A stretch of DNA of 64,000 bases, from the NCBI GenBank assembly GCA_021371935.1, contig JAJFVF010000010.1:95910-159909 (forward strand). The letters are read 5' to 3'. Of this stretch, positions 53,916-62,637 are shown piece after piece (the stretch's first letter is position 1; each line of letters opens with the position of its first letter). The position numbers and the translations under genes were made by a program. Below the pieces are notes generated by a model. It searched no databases. It was not told the DNA's origin and saw only the letters and a program-made list of their open reading frames with translations. The DNA is from a bacterium (GTDB lineage: Bacteria; Armatimonadota; UBA5829).

Positions 53916-54020
53916 TCCTTCCTGCCGCGCCTACGGAGTTAGCTGACGGGCTGGGGTAGGAAGTACCCCTTCCAGTGACCTGGAATTAGCCCCAATGATC
54001 GGTTTCCCCGCGCTCTTACT
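53916..54020 (-). promoter_or_regulatory. c-di-AMP riboswitch (ydaO-yuaA type)
   Basis: On the minus strand the leader reads GCGGGGAAACC ... ATTGGGGCTAATTCC ... GGGGTACTTCCTACCCC ... AGCCCGTCAGCTAACTCC, GTAGGCG, then AGGAAGGA and ATG. The conserved ydaO pattern (CGGGGAACC, GGGGTGAAT, paired GGGTA...CTACCC, CCCGTCAGCTAACyTCGTAGGC) is matched in order. The GGAAGGA ribosome site is at its 3' edge, so ligand binding could control translation or termination. A covariance-model search would settle it. Confidence 0.85.
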
Positions 54021-54024
54021 AACC

Positions 54025-54093
54025 CTGATTATGCGCTTTCCGCATAATCAGGGGCCCCGAGAGCATTATTCACGATCTTCGTGAATAATGCGG
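54025..54093. repeat. 69-bp double-hairpin repeat, copy 2
   Basis: Two perfect hairpins stand side by side: CTGATTATGCG / CGCATAATCAG (54025-54035, 54041-54051) and GCATTATTCACGA / TCGTGAATAATGC (54063-54075, 54079-54091). It abuts the 5' edge of the riboswitch. Copy 1 is at 25868-25936. Confidence 0.75.
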
Positions 54094-54251
54094 GCCAAGA
54101 GCTTCGGCGCCTGTAATCTATATTCCATATTATATACGGCAAAGTAGTTGGGCTTGTTCCGCCAACATGATAATTATCGGCAGGATGATGGTTGAACTTT
54201 GCCGAAACCAATTTAAGTAAACACTGACTTTCTGCACGGAGGTGCATTCTA

Positions 54252-55196
54252 TTGAGTAAATTCGATTATCCACTACTTCTTGAGCCTATATCCGTTCCCA
54301 GACCGTGGGGCGGCGGGCGTGTGTGCAAGTTATATGAGCGCGCATCCGTCCAGTCCGATCAACCCATAGGCGAGTCATGGGACGTAAGCACCTGGCCGCG
54401 CGACCCCGGCAATGCCGACCTGGCGACTGTCACCAAGATCACAAACGGTCCTCTTTCAGGTACCCCGCTCGATATGATCGTAAACGTGCCTGTCGTCGTA
54501 AAACTGCTTGATTCGGCGGAGAAGCTGTCGGTCCAGGCGCATCCAGTTTCAGAGAATGTACACAAGGACGAGATGTGGTATATCCTTTATGCCGAGCCGG
54601 ACGCATATCTATTCTGCGGGTTCAAAGAGGGTGTGGACAAGAATGCTTTCTGCGACCTCATTCATTCCGACAATCCGAGCGAGAAAGAAGTGCTATCTAT
54701 GCTCTATCGAGCAGACAATATCAAACCCGGCATGCACTTCAATGTCCCCACAGGCACGATACATGCAGTCGGACCCGGCATCGTCGCTTTTGAAGTGAGC
54801 GAACAGACTCAGGTAACATATAGACTGTTCGATTACAATCGGGGCCGTGCACTGCACCTGGCCGACGGCTGCAAAGCTATTACAACCCCTCGTCCCGATT
54901 ATCCAGTTCTTGACGCCGGGATTGAGATAGACGGAGCCATAAAAGTCGAGACACTGACCGAATTCCCGACCTTCTGTGTCGTGAGGGCCGCAGGCGATAA
55001 AGTCATGGTCAAATCATCGAAGCACATGCATCTAGTCACAGCTACTATGGGAGACTGCAAACTCACCGGTCCGAATGACAACTGGAATATCACTCTCAAG
55101 CATTCGTTCACATGTCTGGTTCCTGCTGTCTCTGAGCCGTATACGATAGACACCTGCGGCAGTGGTGAAGTGCTTTTTACACCTCTTACAGATTAA
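54252..55196 (+). CDS. manA: Mannose-6-phosphate isomerase, class I
   Basis: 314 residues from TTG at 54252, with GGAGGTG 9 bases upstream. It is the cupin-type short form: PRPWGGGRV at the start, IGESWDVS, the zinc ligands SVQAHPVSENVHKDEMWYIL, and VPTGTIHAVGPGIVAFEVSEQTQVTYRLFDYNR near the active site. It converts mannose-6-phosphate and fructose-6-phosphate, feeding GDP-mannose and glycan synthesis. It stands alone between the riboswitch region and cinA. Confidence 0.93.
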   Translation: MSKFDYPLLLEPISVPRPWGGGRVCKLYERASVQSDQPIGESWDVSTWPRDPGNADLATVTKITNGPLSGTPLDMIVNVPVVVKLLDSAEKLSVQAHPVSENVHKDEMWYILYAEPDAYLFCGFKEGVDKNAFCDLIHSDNPSEKEVLSMLYRADNIKPGMHFNVPTGTIHAVGPGIVAFEVSEQTQVTYRLFDYNRGRALHLADGCKAITTPRPDYPVLDAGIEIDGAIKVETLTEFPTFCVVRAAGDKVMVKSSKHMHLVTATMGDCKLTGPNDNWNITLKHSFTCLVPAVSEPYTIDTCGSGEVLFTPLTD

Positions 55197-55212
55197 ACAG
55201 CTTGTAAAAACT

Positions 55213-55267
55213 GCGCATTCGAGCGTTATGTCGATTGATGACTTGTTGACGGAGGACTCGAATGCGC
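55213..55267. repeat. 11-bp inverted repeat with 33-base loop
   Basis: GCGCATTCGAG (55213-55223) and CTCGAATGCGC (55257-55267) are perfect inverted copies downstream of manA. No T-run follows, so a standard terminator is unlikely. Confidence 0.5.
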
Positions 55268-55436
55268 ATAACCATCACGAGCTTTGGCGATATTCCCGGT
55301 GAATATCATCTCCGAACCCCGGCTTATGTTGATCCGAAACAAAAGACAAAAGCAAGCCCATACAAATGATAATCGGCGGCATGAATACTCCCGACCAACA
55401 TTTCTTATTTCCAGCTTCCGACGTCCGACATTCAGC

Positions 55437-55466
55437 TTGCTACCCTGTTAGAGTATGGGTTATAAT
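55437..55466 (+). promoter_or_regulatory. Promoter of the cinA-recA string
   Basis: TTGCTA (55437-55442), an 18-base spacer and a perfect TATAAT (55461-55466), about 20 bases before the cinA ribosome site. Confidence 0.6.
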
Positions 55467-55492
55467 TTAATCGGAATTAATGGAGGATGCCG

Positions 55493-56743
55493 GTGCGCGC
55501 GGAGATTGTGTCGGTTGGCACGGAATTATTGCTCGGGCAGATTGTCGATACCAATGCCCCTTATTTGTCCAAACTCCTGCCCGAGTTGGGGATAACTCTG
55601 CACCACAGGTCAACCGTCGGTGATAATGAATCCAGATTGATCGAAGCGCTCGAACAGGCGCTTTCCCGTTCTGATATCGTCTTCACGATTGGCGGGCTGG
55701 GTCCCACTCAGGATGATATCACCAAAGAGACAGTGGCGAAAGTAGTAGGTGACCGGATGGTCATCGACGCAGAGTCCGAGCGCAGTATTCGCGAGTTTTT
55801 TGCCACTCGCGGGATCGAGATGCCTGCCTCCAACCTGAAGCAGGCGATGGGTCCGATTCGCGGCAGGATCATGCCCAACCCTGTTGGGACAGCTCCCGGC
55901 GCGATATTCGAGACCGAAGACGGCAAGGTTGTTATAGTGTTGCCCGGTCCTCCGAGAGAATTTATCCCGATGGTCAATGAGCGCGCGATCCCATATCTTC
56001 GCGAGCGCTTTGGGAATCAATCTGGTATAATTAGATCAAGAATCTTACGTGTTGCAGGTCTTGGCGAGTCAAGTGTTGAAGATAAAGTTAAGCACTTGTT
56101 GAAAAGCTCGAACCCTACCGTGGCTCCTTATGCAAGTCCGGGTGAGGTCCATTTGAGAGTAACTGCCGGCGCGGCGAATACGGCCGAGGCGGATGCTCTG
56201 ATAGACGGGATGGACCGCAAAATAACGGACGTGCTTGGGGTATGCGTGTTCGGCAGGGATGATCAGACTCTGGAACAGGTGGTTGTGGATACGCTGGTGC
56301 GGCGCGGCATGACGCTTTCTTTGGCCGAGAGCTGCACGGGCGGGCTTGTTGCGAATAGAATAACGGATATACCTGGAAGCTCGGCGACGTTTATGGCTGG
56401 TGTGGTGAGCTATGCCAACCAGGCAAAGATTGACTTTTTGGGTGTCGACGAGCAGTTGTTGATTAATTACGGAGCCGTCAGCGAGCAGGTTGCCCGCGCG
56501 ATGGCGGAGGGCGTGCGGCAGCGTTCTGGAACGGATGTTGCCCTTTCCATCACCGGAATAGCCGGTCCGAGCGGAGGATCGCCCGAAAAACCGGTGGGTC
56601 TGGTGTATATGGCCCTTGCAAGTGACATGGGAACTGTTGCCGAACGATATCAGTTCGTCGGCAGCCGGATCAATATAAAGCTGAGCGCGTCCCAGTTTGG
56701 ATTAAACATGCTGAGACTGTTCTTAGCAGGGAATTCTTCCTGA
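55493..56743 (+). CDS. cinA: CinA-like protein (nicotinamide-nucleotide amidase/pyrophosphatase)
   Basis: 417 residues by span, from GTG at 55493, which has GGAGG 6 bases upstream and gives the family start MRAEIVSVGTELLLGQI; an ATG two codons earlier overlaps that site. The N-terminal MoaB-like COG1058 domain has FTIGGLGPTQDDITKE and VVIVLPGPPREFIPM. The C-terminal amidase has SLAESCTGGLVANRITDIPGSS and SITGIAGPSGGSPEKPVGLVY. It takes part in recycling of NMN and cleavage of ADP-ribose-type compounds. It is often beside recA, as here. Confidence 0.96.
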   Translation: MRAEIVSVGTELLLGQIVDTNAPYLSKLLPELGITLHHRSTVGDNESRLIEALEQALSRSDIVFTIGGLGPTQDDITKETVAKVVGDRMVIDAESERSIREFFATRGIEMPASNLKQAMGPIRGRIMPNPVGTAPGAIFETEDGKVVIVLPGPPREFIPMVNERAIPYLRERFGNQSGIIRSRILRVAGLGESSVEDKVKHLLKSSNPTVAPYASPGEVHLRVTAGAANTAEADALIDGMDRKITDVLGVCVFGRDDQTLEQVVVDTLVRRGMTLSLAESCTGGLVANRITDIPGSSATFMAGVVSYANQAKIDFLGVDEQLLINYGAVSEQVARAMAEGVRQRSGTDVALSITGIAGPSGGSPEKPVGLVYMALASDMGTVAERYQFVGSRINIKLSASQFGLNMLRLFLAGNSS

Positions 56744-56791
56744 TTCTATGTGGTGAGGGGTATTCCCGGGAATTTTCCGAACAAAGGGACC

Positions 56792-57355
56792 ATGAAGGTT
56801 ATCCGCACATTCGTAGCAGTCTTGATAGACGATGACATCAGGCGCGCTGTCGCCGAGGTGCAAAGTCGACTCAAGCAGCTTGCCCCGGACGTGAAATGGG
56901 TTGCGCCCGAAAACTTCCACATCACGCTGAAGTTCCTAGGCAATGTAGATGAGTCCGTAATACCGGATGTCATATCGGCGGTCGAGGACGGTGCGCGTGG
57001 CTTTTCACCATTTGACCTGGCCATATCGGGGGTGGGGGCATTTCCGAATCCCGCCAGGGCAAGAGTAGTCTGGGTAGGTAGCAGAGGTGGTCGTGAAAGG
57101 CTGTCTGACTTGGCGCAGTCTATAGACGGTAAGCTCGCCGAGTTGGGTTTTGAAAAAGAGGACAAACCGTTCAAGGCACATATAACAATCGGCAGGGTCA
57201 AGACAAGCAGGTATTTACGGACGCTTGCCGAAGGAATTGGTAATGTAGATGCCGACAATCTGGGCTTGCAGCGGGTGTCAGGCGTGGCTGTAATGAGCAG
57301 CGAACTCGGGCGCGAGGGCCCGGCCTATACGCCTATTAGTATTATTGAATTTTAA
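56792..57355 (+). CDS. thpR: RNA 2',3'-cyclic phosphodiesterase
   Basis: 187 residues from the ATG at 56792 (AAAGGGA upstream); a longer in-frame reading to 56750 has no support. Two HxTx motifs of the 2H phosphoesterase family are present: HITLKFLG at about residue 43 and HITIGRVK at about 130. RTFVAVLID and WVAPENFH are typical of ThpR/LigT. It opens 2',3'-cyclic phosphates at RNA ends. It lies between cinA and recA, and is probably in the same transcript. Confidence 0.93.
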   Translation: MKVIRTFVAVLIDDDIRRAVAEVQSRLKQLAPDVKWVAPENFHITLKFLGNVDESVIPDVISAVEDGARGFSPFDLAISGVGAFPNPARARVVWVGSRGGRERLSDLAQSIDGKLAELGFEKEDKPFKAHITIGRVKTSRYLRTLAEGIGNVDADNLGLQRVSGVAVMSSELGREGPAYTPISIIEF

Positions 57356-57357
57356 TC

Positions 57358-57418
57358 ACGAAAATACGAAAGCATGAAATATCTCTTTCGTGTTTCCTTC
57401 CTTTCGTGCTTTCGTGAT
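57358..57418. repeat. Imperfect inverted repeat of the cacgaaa type
   Basis: TCACGAAAATACGAAAGCA and TTTCGTGCTTTCGTGA can pair. A related cacgaaaacacgaaattacg tract lies at 14582. It sits between thpR and recA and could reduce read-through or create processing sites. Confidence 0.45.
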
Positions 57419-57460
57419 GGAATCTTATTCCGGCTTGCCGGTCAAGGAAGGGACTTACTT

Positions 57461-58483
57461 ATGGACAAATCAAAAGCGCTTGACATGGCCATGGCGCAGA
57501 TCGAGAAGCAGTTCGGACGTGGTTCCATCATCCGTCTGGGTGAGAAGCCCCGCTTTGATGTAAGTGTTATTCCCACCGGCGCAATCACGCTGGATATGGC
57601 GCTGGGAGTTGGCGGTGTTCCGCGCGGAAGGATCACCGAGATATACGGTCAGGAATCCTCAGGCAAGACGACTCTGGCCTATCATGTGATAGCCGAGGCT
57701 CAGAAAGCCGGAGGCACCGCCGCATTTGTGGACGCTGAACACTCGGTTGACGCCGATTATGCGCGCCAACTCGGTGTGGATGTGGATGCGCTGCTGGTCT
57801 CGCAGCCCTCGACTGGTGAAGAGGCTCTGGAGATCATGGATGCGCTTATCAGAAGTGGGGCTGTTGATATAGTTGTGCTCGACTCAGTTGCGGCTCTTGT
57901 TCCAAAGTCCGAGATCGAGGGTGATATGGGCGATTCGCATATGGGCTTGCAGGCAAGGCTGATGTCTCAGGCCTTGAGGAAGATCGGCGGGTCGGTATCC
58001 AAGTCCAACACTGCTGCGATCTTCATCAACCAGATCCGTGAGAAGATCGGGATCATGTTCGGCAATCCGGAGACCACACCAGGAGGTCGCGCGCTCAAAT
58101 TCTGGTCCAGTGTCAGGCTGGAAGTCAGAAGGATAGAGACGCTTAAGGTAAGCGGCGAGGCTGTTGGCACACGCGTGAAGGTCAAAGTAGCCAAGAACAA
58201 AGTGGGACCGCCGTTCAAGGATGCTGAGTTCGACATCATGTTCGGCAAGGGGATTTCCAAGAGCGGCAGTGTACTCGATCTGGCAACGGATATGGGCTTT
58301 GTGACCAAGACCGGAACGTGGTTTACTTGCGGCGAGACACGCCTCGGTCAGGGCAGAGAGAACGCAAAGGCATATCTTGAGGACAATCCAGAGCTTATGG
58401 CCGATCTTGAGTCTCAGATACGCAAAGCAAATGAAGAGGAAGAAGCCGTGCCTGAGAAGACGGAGACAGCGGCAGCCGAGTAG
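57461..58483 (+). CDS. recA: Recombinase A
   Basis: 340 residues from the ATG at 57461 (GAAGGGAC upstream); an in-frame extension to 57374 runs through the inverted repeat and is rejected. Walker A is GQESSGKTT. Also present are [19 protein letters not shown], the Walker B strand [20 protein letters not shown], loop L1 [18 protein letters not shown] and loop L2 [21 protein letters not shown]. It drives strand exchange in recombination and LexA cleavage in the SOS response. No SOS box was found before recA itself or the upstream cinA promoter. recX follows. Confidence 0.98.
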   Translation: MDKSKALDMAMAQIEKQFGRGSIIRLGEKPRFDVSVIPTGAITLDMALGVGGVPRGRITEIYGQESSGKTTLAYHVIAEAQKAGGTAAFVDAEHSVDADYARQLGVDVDALLVSQPSTGEEALEIMDALIRSGAVDIVVLDSVAALVPKSEIEGDMGDSHMGLQARLMSQALRKIGGSVSKSNTAAIFINQIREKIGIMFGNPETTPGGRALKFWSSVRLEVRRIETLKVSGEAVGTRVKVKVAKNKVGPPFKDAEFDIMFGKGISKSGSVLDLATDMGFVTKTGTWFTCGETRLGQGRENAKAYLEDNPELMADLESQIRKANEEEEAVPEKTETAAAE

Positions 58484-58525
58484 AAAGTAACTCACAACAC
58501 ATAACTTGGAACTCATAACAAAAGA

Positions 58526-59149
58526 ATGGGCAAAATCACGGCAATAGAGCCGCAGAAGAGGCGCGGTTACAGAAGATCGATATTTGTGGACGGTGAGTTT
58601 CTCGTCGGCACTCATGAAGATATCATAGTCGCGCTCGGCCTGGGGGTCGGCCAGTCGTTTGATGAGGACAGGCTCGTCGAAATCCTCAATGCTGAAGAAA
58701 AGAGAAAAGCCCGTGAGAGTGCACTGAGGCTTCTGGGATATCGGGACAGATCGGTATCCGAGATAAGAAAACGTCTTATCGGGAGTGATTTTCCCGAAGA
58801 TATCGTAGAAGAAGTAATAAAGCATCTGTCCGACTGCGGTCTATTGGACGATGGAAAATTCAGCCGAGGCTGGGTTAATTCGCGGATGGCTGCAAAGCCG
58901 ATGGGCAGAGCCAGACTTTCTTGGGAACTGCGGTCGAAGGGCGTCGACGCACCCACCGTAGAGGGAGCGCTCGAAAGTATGGACGAAGATGCCGAGTTCG
59001 ATCTGGCGCTTTCAGTTGCCAGAAAGAAGATCGGCAAGTCCGACGGTTTTGATCTTGATTCAAAGAAGAGGCTGGGCTCTTTTCTGGCAAGAAGAGGGTT
59101 CGGTTGGGAAGTAATAAACAGAGTGTTTGAAGAACTTTTACACGAGTAG
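58526..59149 (+). CDS. recX: RecX regulatory protein
   Basis: 207 residues. Three-helix RecX repeats are visible: ARESALRLLGYRDRSVSEIRKRLI, EEVIKHLSDCGLLDDGKFSRGWVNSRMAAKPMGRARLSWELRSKGVD, and KKRLGSFLARRGFGWEVINRVFEEL. The N-terminal 60-residue domain (VDGEFLVGTHEDIIVALGLGVGQ) is typical of Gram-positive-type RecX. It inhibits RecA filament growth. It lies 42 bases after recA, so it is in the same operon. Confidence 0.94.
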   Translation: MGKITAIEPQKRRGYRRSIFVDGEFLVGTHEDIIVALGLGVGQSFDEDRLVEILNAEEKRKARESALRLLGYRDRSVSEIRKRLIGSDFPEDIVEEVIKHLSDCGLLDDGKFSRGWVNSRMAAKPMGRARLSWELRSKGVDAPTVEGALESMDEDAEFDLALSVARKKIGKSDGFDLDSKKRLGSFLARRGFGWEVINRVFEELLHE

Positions 59150-59257
59150 TACGAGGAAGAGTCGAGGATATTATCCTTCCCCATACGGGGAGTTATTACT
59201 GGTCAGATAATAATTCGCTCAACCTCACATCCAATCAATTCAGGAGGTGAGGTCGTT

Positions 59258-60802
59258 ATGACAAACTGGGTAATCGCGGTAGTCGGTGGACTTATAATTG
59301 GCGCCGCGGCGTTTTGTATAGCCTATTTCGGGTATATACGTCAACTTCAAATTAACGTAAAGTCCGAGCGAACGGAACTTGCGGGACGAGAAGAAGATTT
59401 AAAAAAGGAAATCGAAGCCAAACGGAAAGAGATTCTCCTTGAGGCCAAAGAAGAGGCGTTCAAGGTACGCGCTGAGATCGAAAAGGAGAATAAGGACAAA
59501 CGGGCTGAAATTCAGAGGTTAGAGCGAAGGCTGACGCAGAAAGAAGAGACACTGGATCGCAGGCTTGAAAACCTCGATCAGAAAGAAAGAATGATTCAGC
59601 AGAAAGAAACCGAGGCTCAAGCCAAATTTGAAGAGGGCGAGGTCTTGGTTGCGCAGCAGAGGGGCGAGTTGGAGAAAATCTCCAGAATGTCTGCCGATGA
59701 AGCCAAAGAGCTGCTGATGCGGCAAATTGATCGAGAGATGGAGCGCGAGACTGCGCGCATTATCAGACAAGCCGAAGAACAGGCTAGAGAAGAGGCCGAC
59801 CGCAAAGCGAGAGATATTATCACGCTGGCGGTGCAGCGGTGTGCTGTAGACCAGGCCACGGAGACGACCGTCTCGGTGGTTCCTCTGCCCAGCGATGACA
59901 TGAAAGGCAGAATAATTGGCCGTGAAGGCCGCAATATTCGCGCATTCGAGACACTGACCGGCGTCGACCTCATCATCGACGACACACCCGAGGCAGTGGT
60001 CATATCGGGCTTCGACCCTGTGCGGCGGGAAGTCGCGCGTGTGGCGCTGTCAAATCTGATCCTCGACGGACGGATTCACCCCGGACGCATCGAGGAGATG
60101 ATCAACAAGGCTCAGATCGAAGCTGAGACAAAGATGAAAGAGGCCGCCGATCAGGCAGTCTTTGAGACAGGTGTAACGGGTCTCGATCCCGAGTTGGTCA
60201 AGCTGCTGGGTCGACTGCGGTTTAGAACGAGCTATGGTCAGAACGTACTCCAGCACAGTGTGGAAGTCTCACACCTGGCCGGAGCAATTGCGTCGGAACT
60301 GCAGGTAAACGTGCCGCTGGCAAAGCGCGCAGGGCTTTTGCATGACATTGGCAAGGCTGTGGACTTCGAGGTGGAGGGCTCTCATGCAATCATCTCGATG
60401 GACCTGCTCAAGCGCTACGGCGAGCCGTCAGAGGTCTGTCATGCGGTTGGCGCGCATCACAACGACATCGAGCCTCATTCGGTGGAGGCAGTGCTGGTTC
60501 TGGTGGCGGACGCGATATCTGCCGCAAGACCAGGCGCTCGCCGAGAGACTTTGGAGACCTATGTCAAGCGCCTCCAGAAACTCGAGACCATTGCCGATTC
60601 GTTCGACGGAGTGGAAAAAACGTATGCCGTCCAGGCTGGCCGTGAGATACGTGTCATGGTCAAACCCACCGAGGTCGATGATGATTCGGCTGTGAAACTC
60701 GCCTACGATACCGCTCGGCGCATAGAAGAGGAGATGGAGTATCCGGGACAGATAAAGGTCACGGTGATCCGCGAGACTCGCGCCGTGGAATATGCGAAGT
60801 AG
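59258..60802 (+). CDS. rny: Ribonuclease Y
   Basis: 514 residues. Order: an N-terminal membrane anchor (about 5-25), a long charged coiled coil (about 30-190), a KH domain with [29 protein letters not shown], and an HD domain with [17 protein letters not shown] and HHNDIEPHS. It is the membrane-anchored endoribonuclease that starts mRNA decay in many Terrabacteria. A perfect AGGAGGTGAGG precedes the ATG. It sits between recX and ymdB as in many Bacillota. Confidence 0.97.
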   Translation: MTNWVIAVVGGLIIGAAAFCIAYFGYIRQLQINVKSERTELAGREEDLKKEIEAKRKEILLEAKEEAFKVRAEIEKENKDKRAEIQRLERRLTQKEETLDRRLENLDQKERMIQQKETEAQAKFEEGEVLVAQQRGELEKISRMSADEAKELLMRQIDREMERETARIIRQAEEQAREEADRKARDIITLAVQRCAVDQATETTVSVVPLPSDDMKGRIIGREGRNIRAFETLTGVDLIIDDTPEAVVISGFDPVRREVARVALSNLILDGRIHPGRIEEMINKAQIEAETKMKEAADQAVFETGVTGLDPELVKLLGRLRFRTSYGQNVLQHSVEVSHLAGAIASELQVNVPLAKRAGLLHDIGKAVDFEVEGSHAIISMDLLKRYGEPSEVCHAVGAHHNDIEPHSVEAVLVLVADAISAARPGARRETLETYVKRLQKLETIADSFDGVEKTYAVQAGREIRVMVKPTEVDDDSAVKLAYDTARRIEEEMEYPGQIKVTVIRETRAVEYAK

Positions 60803-60849
60803 GTAATAGGTAACAGGCAACAGGCAACAGGAAATAGTGAATAACTGAT

Positions 60850-60874
60850 CGGCGGGGGAATCCTTCCCCCGCCG
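60850..60874. terminator. GC-rich hairpin before the ymdB-like gene
   Basis: A perfect 11-bp stem, CGGCGGGGGAA (60850-60860) with TTCCCCCGCCG (60864-60874), has a TCC loop and ends 26 bases before the next start. No T-run is present. It follows a GGTAACAGGCAACAGG repetitive tract (60804-60835). Confidence 0.5.
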
Positions 60875-60900
60875 CACATATAAATGTTGGTGATAGATAG

Positions 60901-61692
60901 TTGAAACTGCTCTTTGTAAGTGACATAGTCGGAAACCCAGGGCGCAAAGCCATAAGCGATATGCTTCCGGCCTTGCGCTCGCGTCTTGATGTGAGCTTTG
61001 TGATTGCAAACGGCGAGAACGCAGCAGGCGGGTTTGGGATTACCAAAACCATTGCGAAGTCTATCTTTGATGCAGGCGCGGATGTAATCACGCTGGGCAA
61101 CCACACCTGGGCAAAACGCGACAGTTGGGACTTCATCGACCAGGAAGCGCGCATATTGCGCCCCGCGAACTACGGTCCCGGCACTCCAGGTCGGGGTTAC
61201 GGCACTTTCAAGGCGCAAAATGGGCGGACCATCAGCGTAATCAATATGATGGGCAGGACGTTTATGTCTCCACTCGACTGTCCCTTCCGCACGGCGGATA
61301 CGATCCTGACAGAGCTTGGCGATAATGCCGGTATGGTGTTTGTGGATATGCATGCGGAAGCAACCTCGGAGAAAATCGCGCTCGGATATTATCTCGACGG
61401 CAGAGTCAGCTCCGTTGTCGGAACACACACGCACGTACAGACGTCAGATGAAAGGGTGCTGCCGTGCGGGAGTGCATATATCACCGACGCCGGTATGACG
61501 GGTGCAGTCGATTCTGTGCTGGGTCTGGATCCTCAAGAGGCTATCAGAAGGTTCATTACACAGATGCCCGGCAAAGTCAAACCTGCCGAGGGCGAGCCAT
61601 CACTTCAAGGTGTCCTGATTGATGTCGACCCTGTCACATCCCGCGCTACCAGCATCAGCCGAGTAAGCGTATGCTCAACTGAGCAATTCTAA
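60901..61692 (+). CDS. ymdB: YmdB-like metallophosphoesterase (TIGR00282 family)
   Basis: 263 residues from TTG at 60901. It has the metal-ligand string FVSDIVGNPGRKA, IANGENAAGGFGIT, TLGNHTWAKRD, FVDMHAEATSEK, VVGTHTHVQTSDERVLP and YITDAGMTG. Bacillus YmdB hydrolyses 2',3'-cAMP and affects biofilm and sporulation decisions. Its neighbourhood with rny and thpR (2',3'-cyclic phosphodiesterase) fits turnover of cyclic phosphate RNA ends, by inference. Confidence 0.94.
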   Translation: MKLLFVSDIVGNPGRKAISDMLPALRSRLDVSFVIANGENAAGGFGITKTIAKSIFDAGADVITLGNHTWAKRDSWDFIDQEARILRPANYGPGTPGRGYGTFKAQNGRTISVINMMGRTFMSPLDCPFRTADTILTELGDNAGMVFVDMHAEATSEKIALGYYLDGRVSSVVGTHTHVQTSDERVLPCGSAYITDAGMTGAVDSVLGLDPQEAIRRFITQMPGKVKPAEGEPSLQGVLIDVDPVTSRATSISRVSVCSTEQF

Positions 61693-61751
61693 ATTCAAAA
61701 TTGACACTGCAGTCGGCTCCCGGTAGAATTAAGGCTGGAGGAAATGAAGTA

Positions 61752-62621
61752 ATGCGATTTTTTCGTTTGACTATAATGGTTGTGGTTGCCGTTATGGCTG
61801 TTGGCGCGTATGCCCAGACAAAAGATGAAGCCTATATATATAGAGGGACGCCTCTTAGCCAAGAAGGAATAACGGTTGGTTCGTGGGGAAGCGGCAGGGC
61901 TGTCGAGTCTAAAAATGTGATTCTGACGGGCAGTGACTCTATCGAGATCAGCACTCAGGGCTTTTATGCAGGCGGCAGGTTGGATTTCACAAAACCGGTG
62001 ACGCTGTATTCCGGCACACCAGAGGGGACACGATATCTAGTTTTTGCATTTTACTTTAGTGATGTCAGGACAGTGGATCCCGCGGCAGGCACCGGCTACT
62101 CTTTTGATGTCGAGCCATATACCGTACCGAAAGTGTGCAAGATAAGGTTTGTCTTCACATCCGATAACGATACAAATATATCGGTTGAAGAGCCGACAGG
62201 CGCTTTGGACACCGATGATCAGTGGGTCCGAATCGCCGTTCCTTTGGCAAAATTCAAGGCGGGCGGTTTTAATCTCAAGAGACTGCTCATATTCTCTGAT
62301 ATACCGAGTACTTTCAATCTTGGCGAGATCAAACTGGTCACAGATAACACACCAATAACTGTTGATCCGATAGGAACCCAGACGGTTGCCGTTTACGACC
62401 ATGTATTTTTGACAGCCGAGGCCGAGGGTGGCGTCAGCACGCTTAAGTATTCCTGGGACTTCGACAGCAGCAACGGCATCCAGGAAGAACAGACGGGCAA
62501 GGTTGCGCACTATGTCTTCACACGCGGCGGTGACTTTACGGTCACTCTCACAGTCAGTGATGTGGACGGGCTAAAGAAGCAGGCGCAGACGTCGGAGGTC
62601 ATTTCCGTAATCGGCGACTAG
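61752..62621 (+). CDS. Secreted PKD-domain protein
   Basis: 289 residues from the ATG at 61752 (GGAGG 10 bases upstream). The signal peptide ends near AVGAYAQT. Residues about 30-195 form a beta-rich domain with a carbohydrate-binding-like pattern (GGRLDFTKPVTLYSG, WVRIAVPLAKF). Residues about 205-288 are a PKD domain (YDHVFLTAEAEGG, YSWDFDSSNG, YVFTRGGDFTVTLTVSDVDG). It is extracellular; ligand unknown. It is probably co-transcribed with the ymdB-like gene (59-base gap) and the UbiA gene (16-base gap). Confidence 0.8.
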   Translation: MRFFRLTIMVVVAVMAVGAYAQTKDEAYIYRGTPLSQEGITVGSWGSGRAVESKNVILTGSDSIEISTQGFYAGGRLDFTKPVTLYSGTPEGTRYLVFAFYFSDVRTVDPAAGTGYSFDVEPYTVPKVCKIRFVFTSDNDTNISVEEPTGALDTDDQWVRIAVPLAKFKAGGFNLKRLLIFSDIPSTFNLGEIKLVTDNTPITVDPIGTQTVAVYDHVFLTAEAEGGVSTLKYSWDFDSSNGIQEEQTGKVAHYVFTRGGDFTVTLTVSDVDGLKKQAQTSEVISVIGD

Positions 62622-62637
62622 CCTGGTTGGAGGCAAT

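Larger units (their letters stand above)
55197..55492. other. manA-cinA intergenic region
   Basis: It holds a long inverted repeat (55213-55267) and the cinA promoter (55437-55466). No gene is recognised. Confidence 0.4.

Noticed and set aside
57356..57460. SOS box before recA
   Set aside because: No GAAC-N4-GTTC-like site was found; only the cacgaaa inverted repeat is present.
57884..58825. 313-codon minus-strand reading frame across recA-recX
   Set aside because: It is antisense to two well-supported genes, with low-complexity composition and no family.
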